From NCBI GenBank assembly GCA_016872635.1, contig VGZN01000007.1, positions 1 through 33,370 on the forward strand: a stretch of 33,370 bases of DNA, written 5' to 3'. The translations under genes were made by a program, and so were the position numbers. How positions within the stretch are numbered: position 1 is the stretch's first letter; each line of letters begins with the position of its first letter. A model generated the notes under the pieces. That model was not told the DNA's origin and did no database searches. It saw only the letters and a list, made by a program, of their open reading frames with translations. This document shows, one piece after another, positions 16,755 to 24,718 of this stretch. This DNA is from Planctomycetota bacterium. Lineage in GTDB: Bacteria; Planctomycetota; Planctomycetia; Pirellulales; Pirellulaceae.

Positions 16755-16771
16755 GCCACGCTCGTCGTGGC
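16755..16771. terminator. Stem-loop after MerC-like gene
   Basis: GCCACG and CGTGGC form a perfect 6-bp stem with a five-base loop in the space between two convergent genes (ends at 16724 and 16877). No T-tract follows on either strand. Confidence 0.4.
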
Positions 16772-16834
16772 AGTCATCGAAAAGATATCGATTAGGCGTG
16801 CTCTTCAATGACGAGCGCGAGCAACGTCCACTGC

Positions 16835-16873
16835 GGTTTTTGTACGGGGTTTTTGTACGGGGTTTCTATACGG
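16835..16873. repeat. 3 x 13-bp tandem repeat
   Basis: The unit GGTTTTTGTACGG occurs twice exactly (16835-16847, 16848-16860) and once with two changes (16861-16873). It ends three bases from the stop codon of the DEAD-box helicase, in its 3' flank. The 13-bp period is not a multiple of three, consistent with non-coding DNA. Confidence 0.85.
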
Positions 16874-16876
16874 GGC

Positions 16877-18199
16877 CTACCGCGAAGACTTGCGTTTCAC
16901 GCGATTCCATCGAGGGCGTTTCACCTCCGTCCACGCTCCTTCGCTCGCAGGCTCCCGCTGGAGAGCAAACGAATCAGGTGCTTGCCCAAGGATGGGTGAC
17001 TCTCGAAATACCGGGACCGAGGCAGGAGCCCCCTTGCTTACCACAGGTTCCGAAAGAGGGTCACGCTCAAGAAGGCGATTGATCCGATGTTCAATCTCGG
17101 TGAGCAACTCCCCCTCACCCTTGGTGACAAACGAAAACGCGATCCCTGACCGCCCCATCCGCCCCGTTCGCCCAACTCGGTGCACATAATCATCGCAATC
17201 GGACGGAAGGTCATAATTGATGATGTGGCTGATCGATGAAACGTCGATCCCTCGACCGACTACGTCCGTTGCTACGAGGATGTCGAGATTCCCTTCGCGA
17301 AGAGCTCGGAACACCGCGTCCCGCTGCGACTGATTCATATCTCCATGAATCGCACCGAGACGAATGTTGCTTTCCCCCTTCTTCTGGAAATGCTTCTCCA
17401 AGCGATTATGCAGTTTCGCCGTTCCTATTTTTGTACGGCAGAAGATGATCGCTTGCGGTGGTTTCTCGCGATCGAGGAGCTCCAACAACACGCTGGTCTT
17501 GTTTTCCGGCGCGACGGTGAGGAACCGCTGTTCGATGGTTTCCACGGAAACATCTTTGTCCGAGCAATCAATGATCTTTGGCTCGAACTGGTAGCGATTG
17601 GCTAGTTCACGAATGCGTTCGTCGAGTGTGGCGCTCAGGAGCAAGGTTTGCCGGTTTTCGGGACACCTTCGCAATATCCGTTCAATACTCGGACGGAATC
17701 CTATGTCGAGCATCCGGTCCGCTTCGTCGAGCACGACGCACCACAGTTTGTCCAATCGCAACGAGCCCCGCTCAATGTGGTCAATGACCCGCCCCGGGGT
17801 GCCGACTACCACCTGAACGCCCTTGGCCAAGGCTGACAGCTGTCGACGCATGTGCTTGCCACCGGAGATCTCGAGCACCTCGGTCGGGCATCCTTCCGCC
17901 AACTTGACGAACTCACCATGAACCTGAGCCGCCAACTCTCGAGTAGGGACCAGTACCAACGCCTGTGGCAATGGATACTTAGAGAGAGGCTCCAACTGTT
18001 CTAGGATCGGAATCGCGAACGAAGCGGTCTTTCCTGTCCCCGTGCGAGCTTGACCGAGGATATCGTATCCCTCGAGCGCATAGGGAATTACGCCAGCTTG
18101 GATGGGACTGGGCTTGGTCCATCCCATCTTTGCCAAGGCCCTCATCATGATGGGTGATAAGTTAAGGTCCGAGAAATGCTCGGGGGCGGGATGGTTCAT
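16877..18199 (-). CDS. DEAD-box RNA helicase (RhlE/CshA-type)
   Basis: This ATP-dependent RNA unwinding enzyme has 440 residues and all core motifs: the Q motif (FSDLNLSPIM to PSPIQ, 9-34), ARTGTGKT (51-58), PTRELAAQ, TPGRVID, DEAD (158-161), SAT (189-191), then in domain 2 IIFCRTK, VATDVVGRGID and HRVGRTGRMGRSG. The C-terminus after about 375 is a Pro/Arg-rich tail ending in basic residues, which would bind RNA. Such helicases act in ribosome assembly or mRNA decay, often with cold adaptation. The ATG at 18199 is well placed. The gene is divergent from the HEAT-like gene with 90 bases between starts. Confidence 0.95.
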   Translation of the reverse strand: MNHPAPEHFSDLNLSPIMMRALAKMGWTKPSPIQAGVIPYALEGYDILGQARTGTGKTASFAIPILEQLEPLSKYPLPQALVLVPTRELAAQVHGEFVKLAEGCPTEVLEISGGKHMRRQLSALAKGVQVVVGTPGRVIDHIERGSLRLDKLWCVVLDEADRMLDIGFRPSIERILRRCPENRQTLLLSATLDERIRELANRYQFEPKIIDCSDKDVSVETIEQRFLTVAPENKTSVLLELLDREKPPQAIIFCRTKIGTAKLHNRLEKHFQKKGESNIRLGAIHGDMNQSQRDAVFRALREGNLDILVATDVVGRGIDVSSISHIINYDLPSDCDDYVHRVGRTGRMGRSGIAFSFVTKGEGELLTEIEHRINRLLERDPLSEPVVSKGAPASVPVFRESPILGQAPDSFALQREPASEGAWTEVKRPRWNRVKRKSSR

Positions 18200-18289
18200 G
18201 GAAGCCTATTTGGGGGATGGTTTCATCATCGATCATGTTACGATACCCTCTCGACCCTCACTTCATCAATCCAAAGATGCAACTTTGAC

Positions 18290-19972
18290 ATGGAATTCAT
18301 CCCAATCGATTTCTCTCCCGAACACCAAATCTGGGCTCGCGAGTCCATTTCTCGCCTCGAGCTAGGCCTGGAGTCCGCCGCCGAAAGCGATTCGTCAAGC
18401 CAACGGCAGTTTGAACTGCCACCTCCCGACGAACCGATCGCATCATTGCTCTTTGCGGAATTGCTGCTAGCCAGGCCCGATCTCCTCGAGCGACTTGGGG
18501 GCAAGGGGACCATTGGTAATGGCGCTGAAGGTAATGGCGCTGAAGACCACGAGATAGCTGGTAGCGAACGGGTCAAGGCGATCGCCGAACAAACGCTTAG
18601 CCTAATCGCTCAATGGTTTGTCGATTTAATCCGCTCGGCATCGATCACTTTCGACGAACAAGGAAATCGGTTGATCCAACTGATCACCGCCCAAAAAGCA
18701 TCCACCCTCTTCATCATGTTTTTAGGGAAAGGGTTTCGGCATTGCGAAGGTCGGCTTTTACAAGCGATTCTTTCCTGCTGCGAATCGAAGGCGGTCCGAG
18801 TCGGAGTCGACCTTTTGGTCGCAAATCCCCCTGGCGATTGGACCGATACCTCCTTAGCGATTACGGCATTGGTGCAAACCGACAAATGGAATGTCTCTGA
18901 CGTCTTCCCTAGGTTGCTCGATTCAACCAATCCTGCGGTTCTTTCACCCGCGCTGGATCTTGCAAACCTCTTGGTCCGCGAGCGAGGAGCAAACCCACAC
19001 CCAGCCGCTAGCCGATTTGACTCTTTGCTGACCCTCTTGGGTGGAGTAATCCAACAACTGGCATCGATGGAAGAAAACCCTAGACGCTTTTCCAATTCCG
19101 TAGCTGAGATCCAGCGAATCCTCTTCAACAGTGTTTCGCTGGTTGTTTCCCTTTGCGATTTCTTTGCCCTTAGCGGAGACTCGCGAGCTATTGGAAAGCT
19201 GACCCAAGCGCTCGACTTAAGCCATCGAAGGATCAAGGTCGAGGCGGCGTTCGCGCTGGCAAAACTCGGGGAGGAAAGGGCTCGTGACTTATTGCTTGAA
19301 ATGGTCTCAGACGATGCGTCCCGACCAAGAATCATCGCCTATGCACAGGAACTCGGAATCGAAGCACGGATCGATCCTCAATGGCTCTCGTCGCTCGCTA
19401 AAGCTAAATCGGACCTAGCCATTTGGCTGAGCCAACCGGATCAATTCTCAATCCCTCCCCATCACTTGGAATTGGTTGAACAACGAACCTTGGTATGGCC
19501 TGGCTTCGAAGGGCCACAAGAGTGTTTTCTGATCCGTTTTGAATACTACCTTGGTGAAACGACTCACTCCAATATTGGATTCTCCGGTCCTTTCAGCCAA
19601 GCTTTCTCGCTGGATCTCAACCACCTGTCACCCGATCGATGCTTTGAGATCTTTCTCGCGCACGATGTCGAAGACCCCTCGGAAGCCCGTTACCGCTGGG
19701 ACCGTGTCCCGACCTTTGCGTCCCGTGAGGCAAACCGACTGATGGAGGAATTGAGCGGACAAGGCTTCCAGGAGATCCAAGGCCTCGCCTACTGCGAGTT
19801 TCTCGGGCATCGCGCAGTGCTGTGTGCGGCAGTAGACTCCCAAGGCGTTCCACAAGTGATCGCTTGGGACGGGGAAATGACTCTTTCCGCAACGCCTTCA
19901 CCGTCGGCCGTGGATTTACTCCACCTGCAGTGGAAAGGCTACCACTGCATGGATGCGCTCACTCTGGAGTAG
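18290..19972 (+). CDS. Large HEAT-like repeat protein of unknown function
   Basis: This 560-residue soluble protein begins MEFIPIDFSPEHQIWARESI; the ATG at 18290 is preferred because upstream sequence (to 18176) has no coding signal. The middle (about 170-400) consists of helix pairs like HEAT/ARM repeats, including AIGKLTQALDLSHRRIKVEA followed by AFALAKLGEERARDLLLEMV, which is a typical HEAT unit. The last ~180 residues (from about 385) form a different, unrecognised domain rich in Phe and Asp. Residues 75-86 carry a duplicated GNGAE unit. No signal peptide, membrane segment or catalytic motif is seen. It is divergent from the DEAD-box helicase. A smaller HEAT-like protein is encoded next to tsaD. 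Confidence 0.65.
   Translation: MEFIPIDFSPEHQIWARESISRLELGLESAAESDSSSQRQFELPPPDEPIASLLFAELLLARPDLLERLGGKGTIGNGAEGNGAEDHEIAGSERVKAIAEQTLSLIAQWFVDLIRSASITFDEQGNRLIQLITAQKASTLFIMFLGKGFRHCEGRLLQAILSCCESKAVRVGVDLLVANPPGDWTDTSLAITALVQTDKWNVSDVFPRLLDSTNPAVLSPALDLANLLVRERGANPHPAASRFDSLLTLLGGVIQQLASMEENPRRFSNSVAEIQRILFNSVSLVVSLCDFFALSGDSRAIGKLTQALDLSHRRIKVEAAFALAKLGEERARDLLLEMVSDDASRPRIIAYAQELGIEARIDPQWLSSLAKAKSDLAIWLSQPDQFSIPPHHLELVEQRTLVWPGFEGPQECFLIRFEYYLGETTHSNIGFSGPFSQAFSLDLNHLSPDRCFEIFLAHDVEDPSEARYRWDRVPTFASREANRLMEELSGQGFQEIQGLAYCEFLGHRAVLCAAVDSQGVPQVIAWDGEMTLSATPSPSAVDLLHLQWKGYHCMDALTLE
18515..18544 (+). repeat. 2 x 15-bp in-frame tandem repeat
   Basis: GGTAATGGCGCTGAA is present twice without change, encoding GNGAE twice. 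The identical copies suggest a recent slippage event. It lies in a low-complexity loop of the HEAT-like protein. Confidence 0.9.
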
Positions 19973-19987
19973 CAACGGGAAGTCTTT

Positions 19988-20009
19988 ATCCGATAACTCT
20001 TTATCGGAT
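19988..20009. terminator. Bidirectional terminator-like hairpin
   Basis: ATCCGATA and TATCGGAT form a perfect 8-bp stem with a six-base loop. It lies between the end of the HEAT-like gene (19972) and the end of the convergent DUF1559 gene (20048). No long T-tract is present. Confidence 0.5.
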
Positions 20010-20047
20010 CGCTTCCAATCGGATCGGCAACGATGACGGACGATTGG

Positions 20048-21244
20048 CTACTCCTCTGCCGTTCCACCCGAGCCTTCACGCATCCCACCCATGATGTACC
20101 ACAACTTGCTCTCCATCGAGTAGGGGACCAAGCTCACCGAATTGTCGCAGCGGGACATGTGAAGTCCAGATCCGTGCAAGCTGTGAAATTTACGCCCCTC
20201 GCCATATTGAGTTGCCTGCAGCCACTCCACACTGCTTGAGGGATTAGGAATCATGAATCGAGTGATCATGCCGGCATTGGAAACCCACCAGAACGAAAAC
20301 TGTCGGCTCGTATTGGTTTTAGGTTTCCGCCATGTCCCAGTCACTTCTCCGTAAAAAAAGGTATTGGAAGCGCCATCGGCAACATCGCGCAGTCGGGTGC
20401 TACTGCGAACGCGACACCATCCCATCAAATCGTCACAGGTCACTCCCTCTGCTCCTAAATTTGCCCCAGCAGGCGCAGGAGGATCTAGCGCTGCAGAGCC
20501 CGTCAAACCAGAACGGCCCGCACAGCCGAGATAGTTTGTCTTTCCCACCGTTCGATGCCAATCTGCGAATGGGGTCGACTCATAGTAATAGCTATGCGCT
20601 GGCAGCGAAGAAGCGGAATTGGTGTACGCAAATTGAAAGAGGATCGAATACTCGAGGCCTTGATCGGAGATATCCGATGGGCATAGAAAAATGGGGATGT
20701 TATTTTGTGATGAACTCCACGCGGATGCTTGTGCAGGTGGTGAAACCCCGTAATCGTTATTCCACCAGTAAACGTTCCTAATCTGGCGCTCCGAACCGGT
20801 CTCAGCTCCGACGCCATTCACATCGGGGTTGAGATTCAACTCGGTCTCAAAGACCTGAAACAGTGGCAGCAACTCGATGTAAGGGAGGATATGCACCAAA
20901 TGCCCGATACCGGTATGCTGATTCCATTCAACCGCTAGCGGAGCGGATGGATAAGCACCTTGAAAGGGAGTTTCACGCGGTCCAGGGGTCATTATCCCGG
21001 ATGGCAATCGCTTGAAGGCGCTTTCGAAATTCATGGTGGCAAGCCCGATTTCGCGCAGATTCTTCGAGCATGTCATTCGGCGGGCCGACTCTCTTGCTGC
21101 TTGAACTGCCGGCAACAACAACCCCACCATCACCCCGATGATTGCGAGAACCACCAAGAGTTCCACAAGCGTAAAGCCCTGATATCTCCGTCGTATGGAA
21201 CTTCGCCGTATAGAACTTCGCCGTCGAATCGCATGCTCACCCAT
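20048..21244 (-). CDS. DUF1559 protein with pilin-like N-terminus (paralogue B)
   Basis: This 398-residue protein starts with a longer basic leader than its paralogue (Arg/Ser/Ile-rich, with a duplicated RSSIR unit), then the type IV prepilin motif [17 protein letters not shown], which is processed after the Gly, and a hydrophobic helix. The DUF1559 domain follows: [15 protein letters not shown], the [10 protein letters not shown] segment, [18 protein letters not shown], and the C-terminal [17 protein letters not shown]. This family is expanded in planctomycetes and its role is unknown; pseudopilin-like export or surface assembly is the usual guess. It is highly similar to the gene at 21712-22857. 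A terminator-like hairpin and 255 bases separate it from the lipoprotein gene, so it may have its own promoter. Confidence 0.9.
   Translation of the reverse strand: MGEHAIRRRSSIRRSSIRRRYQGFTLVELLVVLAIIGVMVGLLLPAVQAARESARRMTCSKNLREIGLATMNFESAFKRLPSGIMTPGPRETPFQGAYPSAPLAVEWNQHTGIGHLVHILPYIELLPLFQVFETELNLNPDVNGVGAETGSERQIRNVYWWNNDYGVSPPAQASAWSSSQNNIPIFLCPSDISDQGLEYSILFQFAYTNSASSLPAHSYYYESTPFADWHRTVGKTNYLGCAGRSGLTGSAALDPPAPAGANLGAEGVTCDDLMGWCRVRSSTRLRDVADGASNTFFYGEVTGTWRKPKTNTSRQFSFWWVSNAGMITRFMIPNPSSSVEWLQATQYGEGRKFHSLHGSGLHMSRCDNSVSLVPYSMESKLWYIMGGMREGSGGTAEE
21192..21221 (-). repeat. 2 x 15-bp in-frame tandem repeat
   Basis: Two 15-bp units (21192-21206, 21207-21221), one base different, encode the repeated RSSIR in the N-terminal leader of DUF1559 paralogue B. 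A third, diverged unit follows. Confidence 0.85.
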
Positions 21245-21415
21245 GCAGCACCCCCCACGCACAGCAACACCTGGAAAAGACCGGACGCTCAAACCACTTC
21301 TCAAAATCGTCTTCGCTCCCGAAACACTGCCTCTATTCTAATAGATCGGTGGTCGCTGAGATGCCATTTGCCTCCCGGCATTGGAAACAGGGGAAAAAAG
21401 AAACAGGAAAATAGG

Positions 21416-21443
21416 AAAGGGCATCGATTTCTCGACACCCTTT
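21416..21443 (-). terminator. Terminator after the small lipoprotein gene
   Basis: AAAGGG and CCCTTT pair at the base, then two mismatches, then TCGA pairs with TCGA around a four-base loop. On the minus strand the hairpin is followed by a T-rich run. It lies about 57 bases past the lipoprotein stop at 21500. Confidence 0.55.
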
Positions 21444-21499
21444 TCTCGTGTTTTTACGCTGAAGGCTTGCGAACAAGGCTTCGCTGATTTGGTCACGTG

Positions 21500-21697
21500 T
21501 TATTCAACAGGATCCTGAATCTTGTTGTTGGAAGCGGTCTCTGAAGTCGTACCGTCCGCGTTGGTTACGGTCGTGGTACCGGAGGGTGGCTTCGCCGCTG
21601 GATTCGCGGACTGACTTGCACCCTTAGGCGAGTCCCCTCCACAACCTGCCGCGAACGCTAACAACCCAACAACCATGCAGGAACGAAGAATCATCAT
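21500..21697 (-). CDS. Small lipoprotein, 65 residues
   Basis: This short protein has a clear lipoprotein signal: MMILRSCMVVGLLAFAAGC, with the lipobox AAGC and Cys19 as the attachment site. The mature part is only 46 residues, Gly/Ser/Thr/Asn-rich and probably disordered. It starts 14 bases after the stop of DUF1559 paralogue A, so the two should be cotranscribed. Small lipoproteins next to DUF1559 genes are common in planctomycetes; the function is unknown. The gene is supported by the signal sequence and operon position rather than by homology. Confidence 0.78.
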   Translation of the reverse strand: MMILRSCMVVGLLAFAAGCGGDSPKGASQSANPAAKPPSGTTTVTNADGTTSETASNNKIQDPVE

Positions 21698-21711
21698 GTG
21701 TCGAGTTTCCT

Positions 21712-22857
21712 TTACTCTAGAATGTCACCGACTTGACCGTCACGCATACCGCTCATGATATACCAGAGGCGGCCTTCGAGCGAGAACGGAACAATCGAAA
21801 CCGAGTTGTCCAAGCGGGACATGTGCAAGCCAGAACCGTGAAGGCTGTGGAACTTGCGGCCTTCGCCGTACTGAGTCGCTCGAATCCACTCGGCACCACT
21901 AGCTGGGTTTGGAACCATGAACCGTGTGATCATGCCGGCATTGGAAACCCACCAGAAAGAAAACTGACGGCTCGTGTTGGTACTTGGCTTACGCCAGGTT
22001 CCGGTGACTTCGCCGAAGAAAAACGTTAGAGAGGTTCCGTCCGTCACATCGCGAAGACGGGTCTTGCTGCGGACTTGGCACCAGCCAATCAAGTCGTCAC
22101 AGGTGATACCAACGGCTCCCAAATTAGCACCGAAAGGTGCTGCTGGGTCCAACGCTGTCGAACCAGTCTTGCCAGAGCGACCTGCACAACCAAGGTAGTT
22201 GGCCTTACCAACCGTTCGGTGCCAATCAGCAAATGCCGACGACTCGTAGTAGTAGGTGTGGCCTGGCGGATTTGCTGCCGCGGTTGTGAACGCAAACTGG
22301 AACAAAATCGAGTACTCGAGACCTTGGTCTGCGATGTCCGATGGGCACAAGAAAATTGGAATGTTGTTCTGTGCCGTGGTCCATGCAGATGGACGGGCTG
22401 GTGGGGATACACCGTAGTCGTTGTTCCACCAGTAGACGTTGCGAAGTTGTTGATCCGAACCCGACGCAGCACCAACACCGTCTGTGTCTGGGTTCAAGTT
22501 CATTTCCGCTTCAAAAACTTGCGACAGTTGACGCAGTTCCAGGTACGGAAGGATGTGGACCAAGTGACCGATACCGTTGTGTTGGTTCCACTCGATTCCG
22601 AGGGGAGCACTTGGCATCAACGGATTGCGGATAGGGGTCATCAGCCCAGGAGGAAGACGCTTGAAAGCGCTTTCAAAATTCAATGTTGCCAATCCGATTT
22701 CTCGGACGTTCTTCGAACATGTCATACGGCGAGCTGCTTCGCGAGCCGACTGCACAGCAGGAAGAAGCAACCCAACCAAAATGCCAATGATGGCGATAAC
22801 TACCAACAACTCGACCAGGGTAAAACCCGGGCGTCGAGCAAGTGCACGCTTCGTCAT
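21712..22857 (-). CDS. DUF1559 protein with pilin-like N-terminus (paralogue A)
   Basis: This 381-residue protein has the short leader [11 protein letters not shown], then the prepilin motif [18 protein letters not shown] and hydrophobic helix, followed by a full DUF1559 domain ([20 protein letters not shown], then [63 protein letters not shown]). The ATG at 22857 has AAGGG seven bases upstream. It is strikingly close in sequence to paralogue B, indicating a local duplication. Expression is probably driven by the promoter at 23051-23079 with a structured leader of about 190 bases. The molecular role of the family is unknown. Confidence 0.93.
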   Translation of the reverse strand: MTKRALARRPGFTLVELLVVIAIIGILVGLLLPAVQSAREAARRMTCSKNVREIGLATLNFESAFKRLPPGLMTPIRNPLMPSAPLGIEWNQHNGIGHLVHILPYLELRQLSQVFEAEMNLNPDTDGVGAASGSDQQLRNVYWWNNDYGVSPPARPSAWTTAQNNIPIFLCPSDIADQGLEYSILFQFAFTTAAANPPGHTYYYESSAFADWHRTVGKANYLGCAGRSGKTGSTALDPAAPFGANLGAVGITCDDLIGWCQVRSKTRLRDVTDGTSLTFFFGEVTGTWRKPSTNTSRQFSFWWVSNAGMITRFMVPNPASGAEWIRATQYGEGRKFHSLHGSGLHMSRLDNSVSIVPFSLEGRLWYIMSGMRDGQVGDILE

Positions 22858-22933
22858 AACAAAACCCTTCGACAGAAAAACAAATAAATGAAAAAAACAA
22901 TTCCTGAGTCAGGGACGATCTCAGTGGCGCGGC

Positions 22934-22957
22934 ACTACTTCAAGGGAGGCAAGTAGT
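22934..22957 (-). promoter_or_regulatory. Leader hairpin 1
   Basis: ACTACTT and AAGTAGT form a perfect 7-bp stem with a 10-base loop, 77 bases upstream of the DUF1559 paralogue A start. It should be within the mRNA leader if the predicted promoter is used. Confidence 0.5.
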
Positions 22958-22965
22958 TGTCCGCT

Positions 22966-23002
22966 TCTGCCGCTTTGAGCCAACTCGCCCAGTCGCGGCA
23001 GA
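22966..23002 (-). promoter_or_regulatory. Leader hairpin 2
   Basis: TCTGCCGC and GCGGCAGA form a perfect 8-bp, GC-rich stem closing a 21-base loop. It lies between the predicted transcription start and hairpin 1. Confidence 0.5.
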
Positions 23003-23050
23003 CTCGGGAAGTCGGGTGTGTGTGTTGGGTGCGCAAAACTAACCTTCCCC

Positions 23051-23079
23051 TAGTAAAACGAAGGGCGTTGAAATGTCAA
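23051..23079 (-). promoter_or_regulatory. Sigma-70-type promoter for the DUF1559 operon
   Basis: On the minus strand TTGACA (23079-23074) is followed after exactly 17 bases by TTACTA (23056-23051). The -35 is a perfect match to the housekeeping consensus and the -10 a fair one. Transcription would start near 23044 and read into the DUF1559 paralogue A gene. The region is AT-rich, as expected for a promoter. Confidence 0.55.
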
Positions 23080-23145
23080 TCAATTTTCTATTGATCGTGG
23101 AACACTCAAATTTGCGTTGTCAACCCCACAGCTATCACAAATGTA

Positions 23146-23160
23146 ATGAGAAATTCTCAT
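23146..23160. promoter_or_regulatory. Fur-like 7-1-7 palindrome
   Basis: ATGAGAAATTCTCAT is a perfect 7-1-7 inverted repeat. Its form resembles the TGATAATnATTATCA-type operators bound by Fur-family regulators, with G/C changes in the middle. It lies 67 bases upstream of the -35 of the DUF1559 promoter. The regulator is a guess. Confidence 0.4.
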
Positions 23161-23360
23161 GAATTTACAGCGCAGCCACCACAATATAACGGCAATTTAA
23201 CCAACTAGAAACGACGAACTTCTATGACCAAAAAAATTCGAAAAAAATACTGAACCCCAAGAAAACACCTGGGAATATTAGCCTTTCGTTATCTCAACTG
23301 CGATCCATGCAAAACAGGGATGTGATGCAGTTAAGGGGTGGGGATTCATCCTTGCCAGAT

Positions 23361-24518
23361 TTACTTTCGGTCGAAATAAGCTTCCCGAATTTCGGTCTCC
23401 ATCGTTGCGGATTCGGACATCGCTGATTGGAAGTTCGACTTGCTCAACGAGTAGAGCAGCGTTTCTTCAAGAGGCCAAACGGTCGCATTGCGAGGCTGTC
23501 CGGTAAGGAGCGCCATCTCTCCAAAGAAATCACCCGGACCTAGTTGAACGAGCTCCGTATCGGAACCACCGCGACGAACAGATACTCTTCCCTCGCGGAT
23601 CAAAAAGAATCGATCGCCAGGATCGTTCTCGCGAATAATAGGGACTCCAACACTTGCGGACTCGATGAGCAACTCATCCGCGATACGGGTTAACGTTCGA
23701 GGAGTAACCCGCTCAAACACTTTGCATTTGGCCAGCATTTGGGTAATGATCGCGGCCTCTTTGACCAACGCATCGCTGCGAATAGAACCATCCACCAAGG
23801 TGACGATACGATCGGCAACGTCGAGAATCCGATTGTCGTGCGTGACGATCAAAATCGTCGTTCCCATTTCCTTGGCTTGACGCTGTAACAAATCAACGAC
23901 GGTTCGACCACTTTGTTCATCGAGCGCTGCAGTAGGCTCATCCGCCAATACTAGTTTAGGTTGATGAACGAGGCCTCGTGCTATGGCGACTCGTTGCTTT
24001 TGCCCTCCCGATAACTGCTTCGGCTTGTGATGCATGCGATGCCCTAATCCAACTTGGTCCAGCATCGATTCAGCAGCGCGATTGTGTCCCGCTACATCCA
24101 TATCAGGTCGACACAGCTCAAGCGACATTCGAACATTCTGGGTGGCCGAGAGTGACTCGAACAAATTGTGGGACTGGAAGATAAAACCGACGTCCCTGCG
24201 AAACCGCTCCAACAGCGGGCGACTGGCCCCATGCAAACGCTCCCCGAGTACACACAATTCTCCTTGTTGCACGCTGCGCAGGGCACCGATCAACGTCAGC
24301 AAGGTGGTTTTCCCCGATCCGCTCGGACCGGTCATGATGATTATTTCTCCCGGGTAAACCGTGAGGTTATTGTCGAATAGTACCTGCTTCTTCAATTCCC
24401 CCGTACCGAAATAATACTGCAAGTTCGTTGCTTGGATGGAAGGACGCTCCCCTTCGCGGACCCGCGATCGAGTTTGCGGGTCGAATTGCGTTGCCCGAGG
24501 AAGGGATGTCGAGAGCAT
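23361..24518 (-). CDS. ABC exporter ATPase (DevA-like) fused to cyclic-nucleotide-binding domain
   Basis: This 385-residue protein joins an ABC ATPase (about 28-250) to a cNMP-binding domain (about 260-380). The ATPase has Walker A GPSGSGKT (64-71), signature LSGGQKQR (169), Walker B LVLADEPTAAL (189) and the switch His in VTHDN (227); it resembles the LolD/MacB/DevA exporter branch. The C-terminal domain has the phosphate-binding cassette FFGEMALLTGQPRNATV (331-347), including the Arg that contacts the cyclic phosphate, so it may really bind cAMP or cGMP. ATG 24518 is chosen; a TTG at 24566 is possible. The gene is divergent from the DevB-like gene, with 200 bases between starts. The permease partner is not in the window. 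Confidence 0.9.
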   Translation of the reverse strand: MLSTSLPRATQFDPQTRSRVREGERPSIQATNLQYYFGTGELKKQVLFDNNLTVYPGEIIIMTGPSGSGKTTLLTLIGALRSVQQGELCVLGERLHGASRPLLERFRRDVGFIFQSHNLFESLSATQNVRMSLELCRPDMDVAGHNRAAESMLDQVGLGHRMHHKPKQLSGGQKQRVAIARGLVHQPKLVLADEPTAALDEQSGRTVVDLLQRQAKEMGTTILIVTHDNRILDVADRIVTLVDGSIRSDALVKEAAIITQMLAKCKVFERVTPRTLTRIADELLIESASVGVPIIRENDPGDRFFLIREGRVSVRRGGSDTELVQLGPGDFFGEMALLTGQPRNATVWPLEETLLYSLSKSNFQSAMSESATMETEIREAYFDRK

Positions 24519-24718
24519 CTTTTTTAGCGCCTGGATCGAATAAATCTGGAATAATAGGGGAGCCAATCAGTGCCGGCCACTGTTACCACCCAGTGTTCCG
24601 AGCGGTTCATCTGCGTCACGTATCGTATCGCATGTGATCCGCAGCTAACTCGTAACCGCGGCCAACTCTTTCCCACGAACAGCGCAAGCTCGAAACACCG
24701 CTCAATCCCCTAAAGTCT

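Larger units (their letters stand above)
22858..23360. other. Gene-free region, 503 bp: leader, promoter and AT-rich spacer
   Basis: The side next to DUF1559 paralogue A holds a leader with two hairpins (22934-22957 and 22966-23002), a candidate promoter (23051-23079) and a palindrome at 23146-23160. The side toward the ABC ATPase (about 23165-23360) is AT-rich. It holds no frame longer than a few codons and no convincing terminator. I see no tRNA or small-RNA signature. Confidence 0.7.

Noticed and set aside
16835-16873. CRISPR-like array
   Set aside because: The 13-bp units are directly adjacent with no spacers.
22075-22887. Plus-strand open frame of 270 codons opposite DUF1559 paralogue A
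   Set aside because: Antisense to a strongly conserved gene, Arg/Cys-rich, with no start signal.
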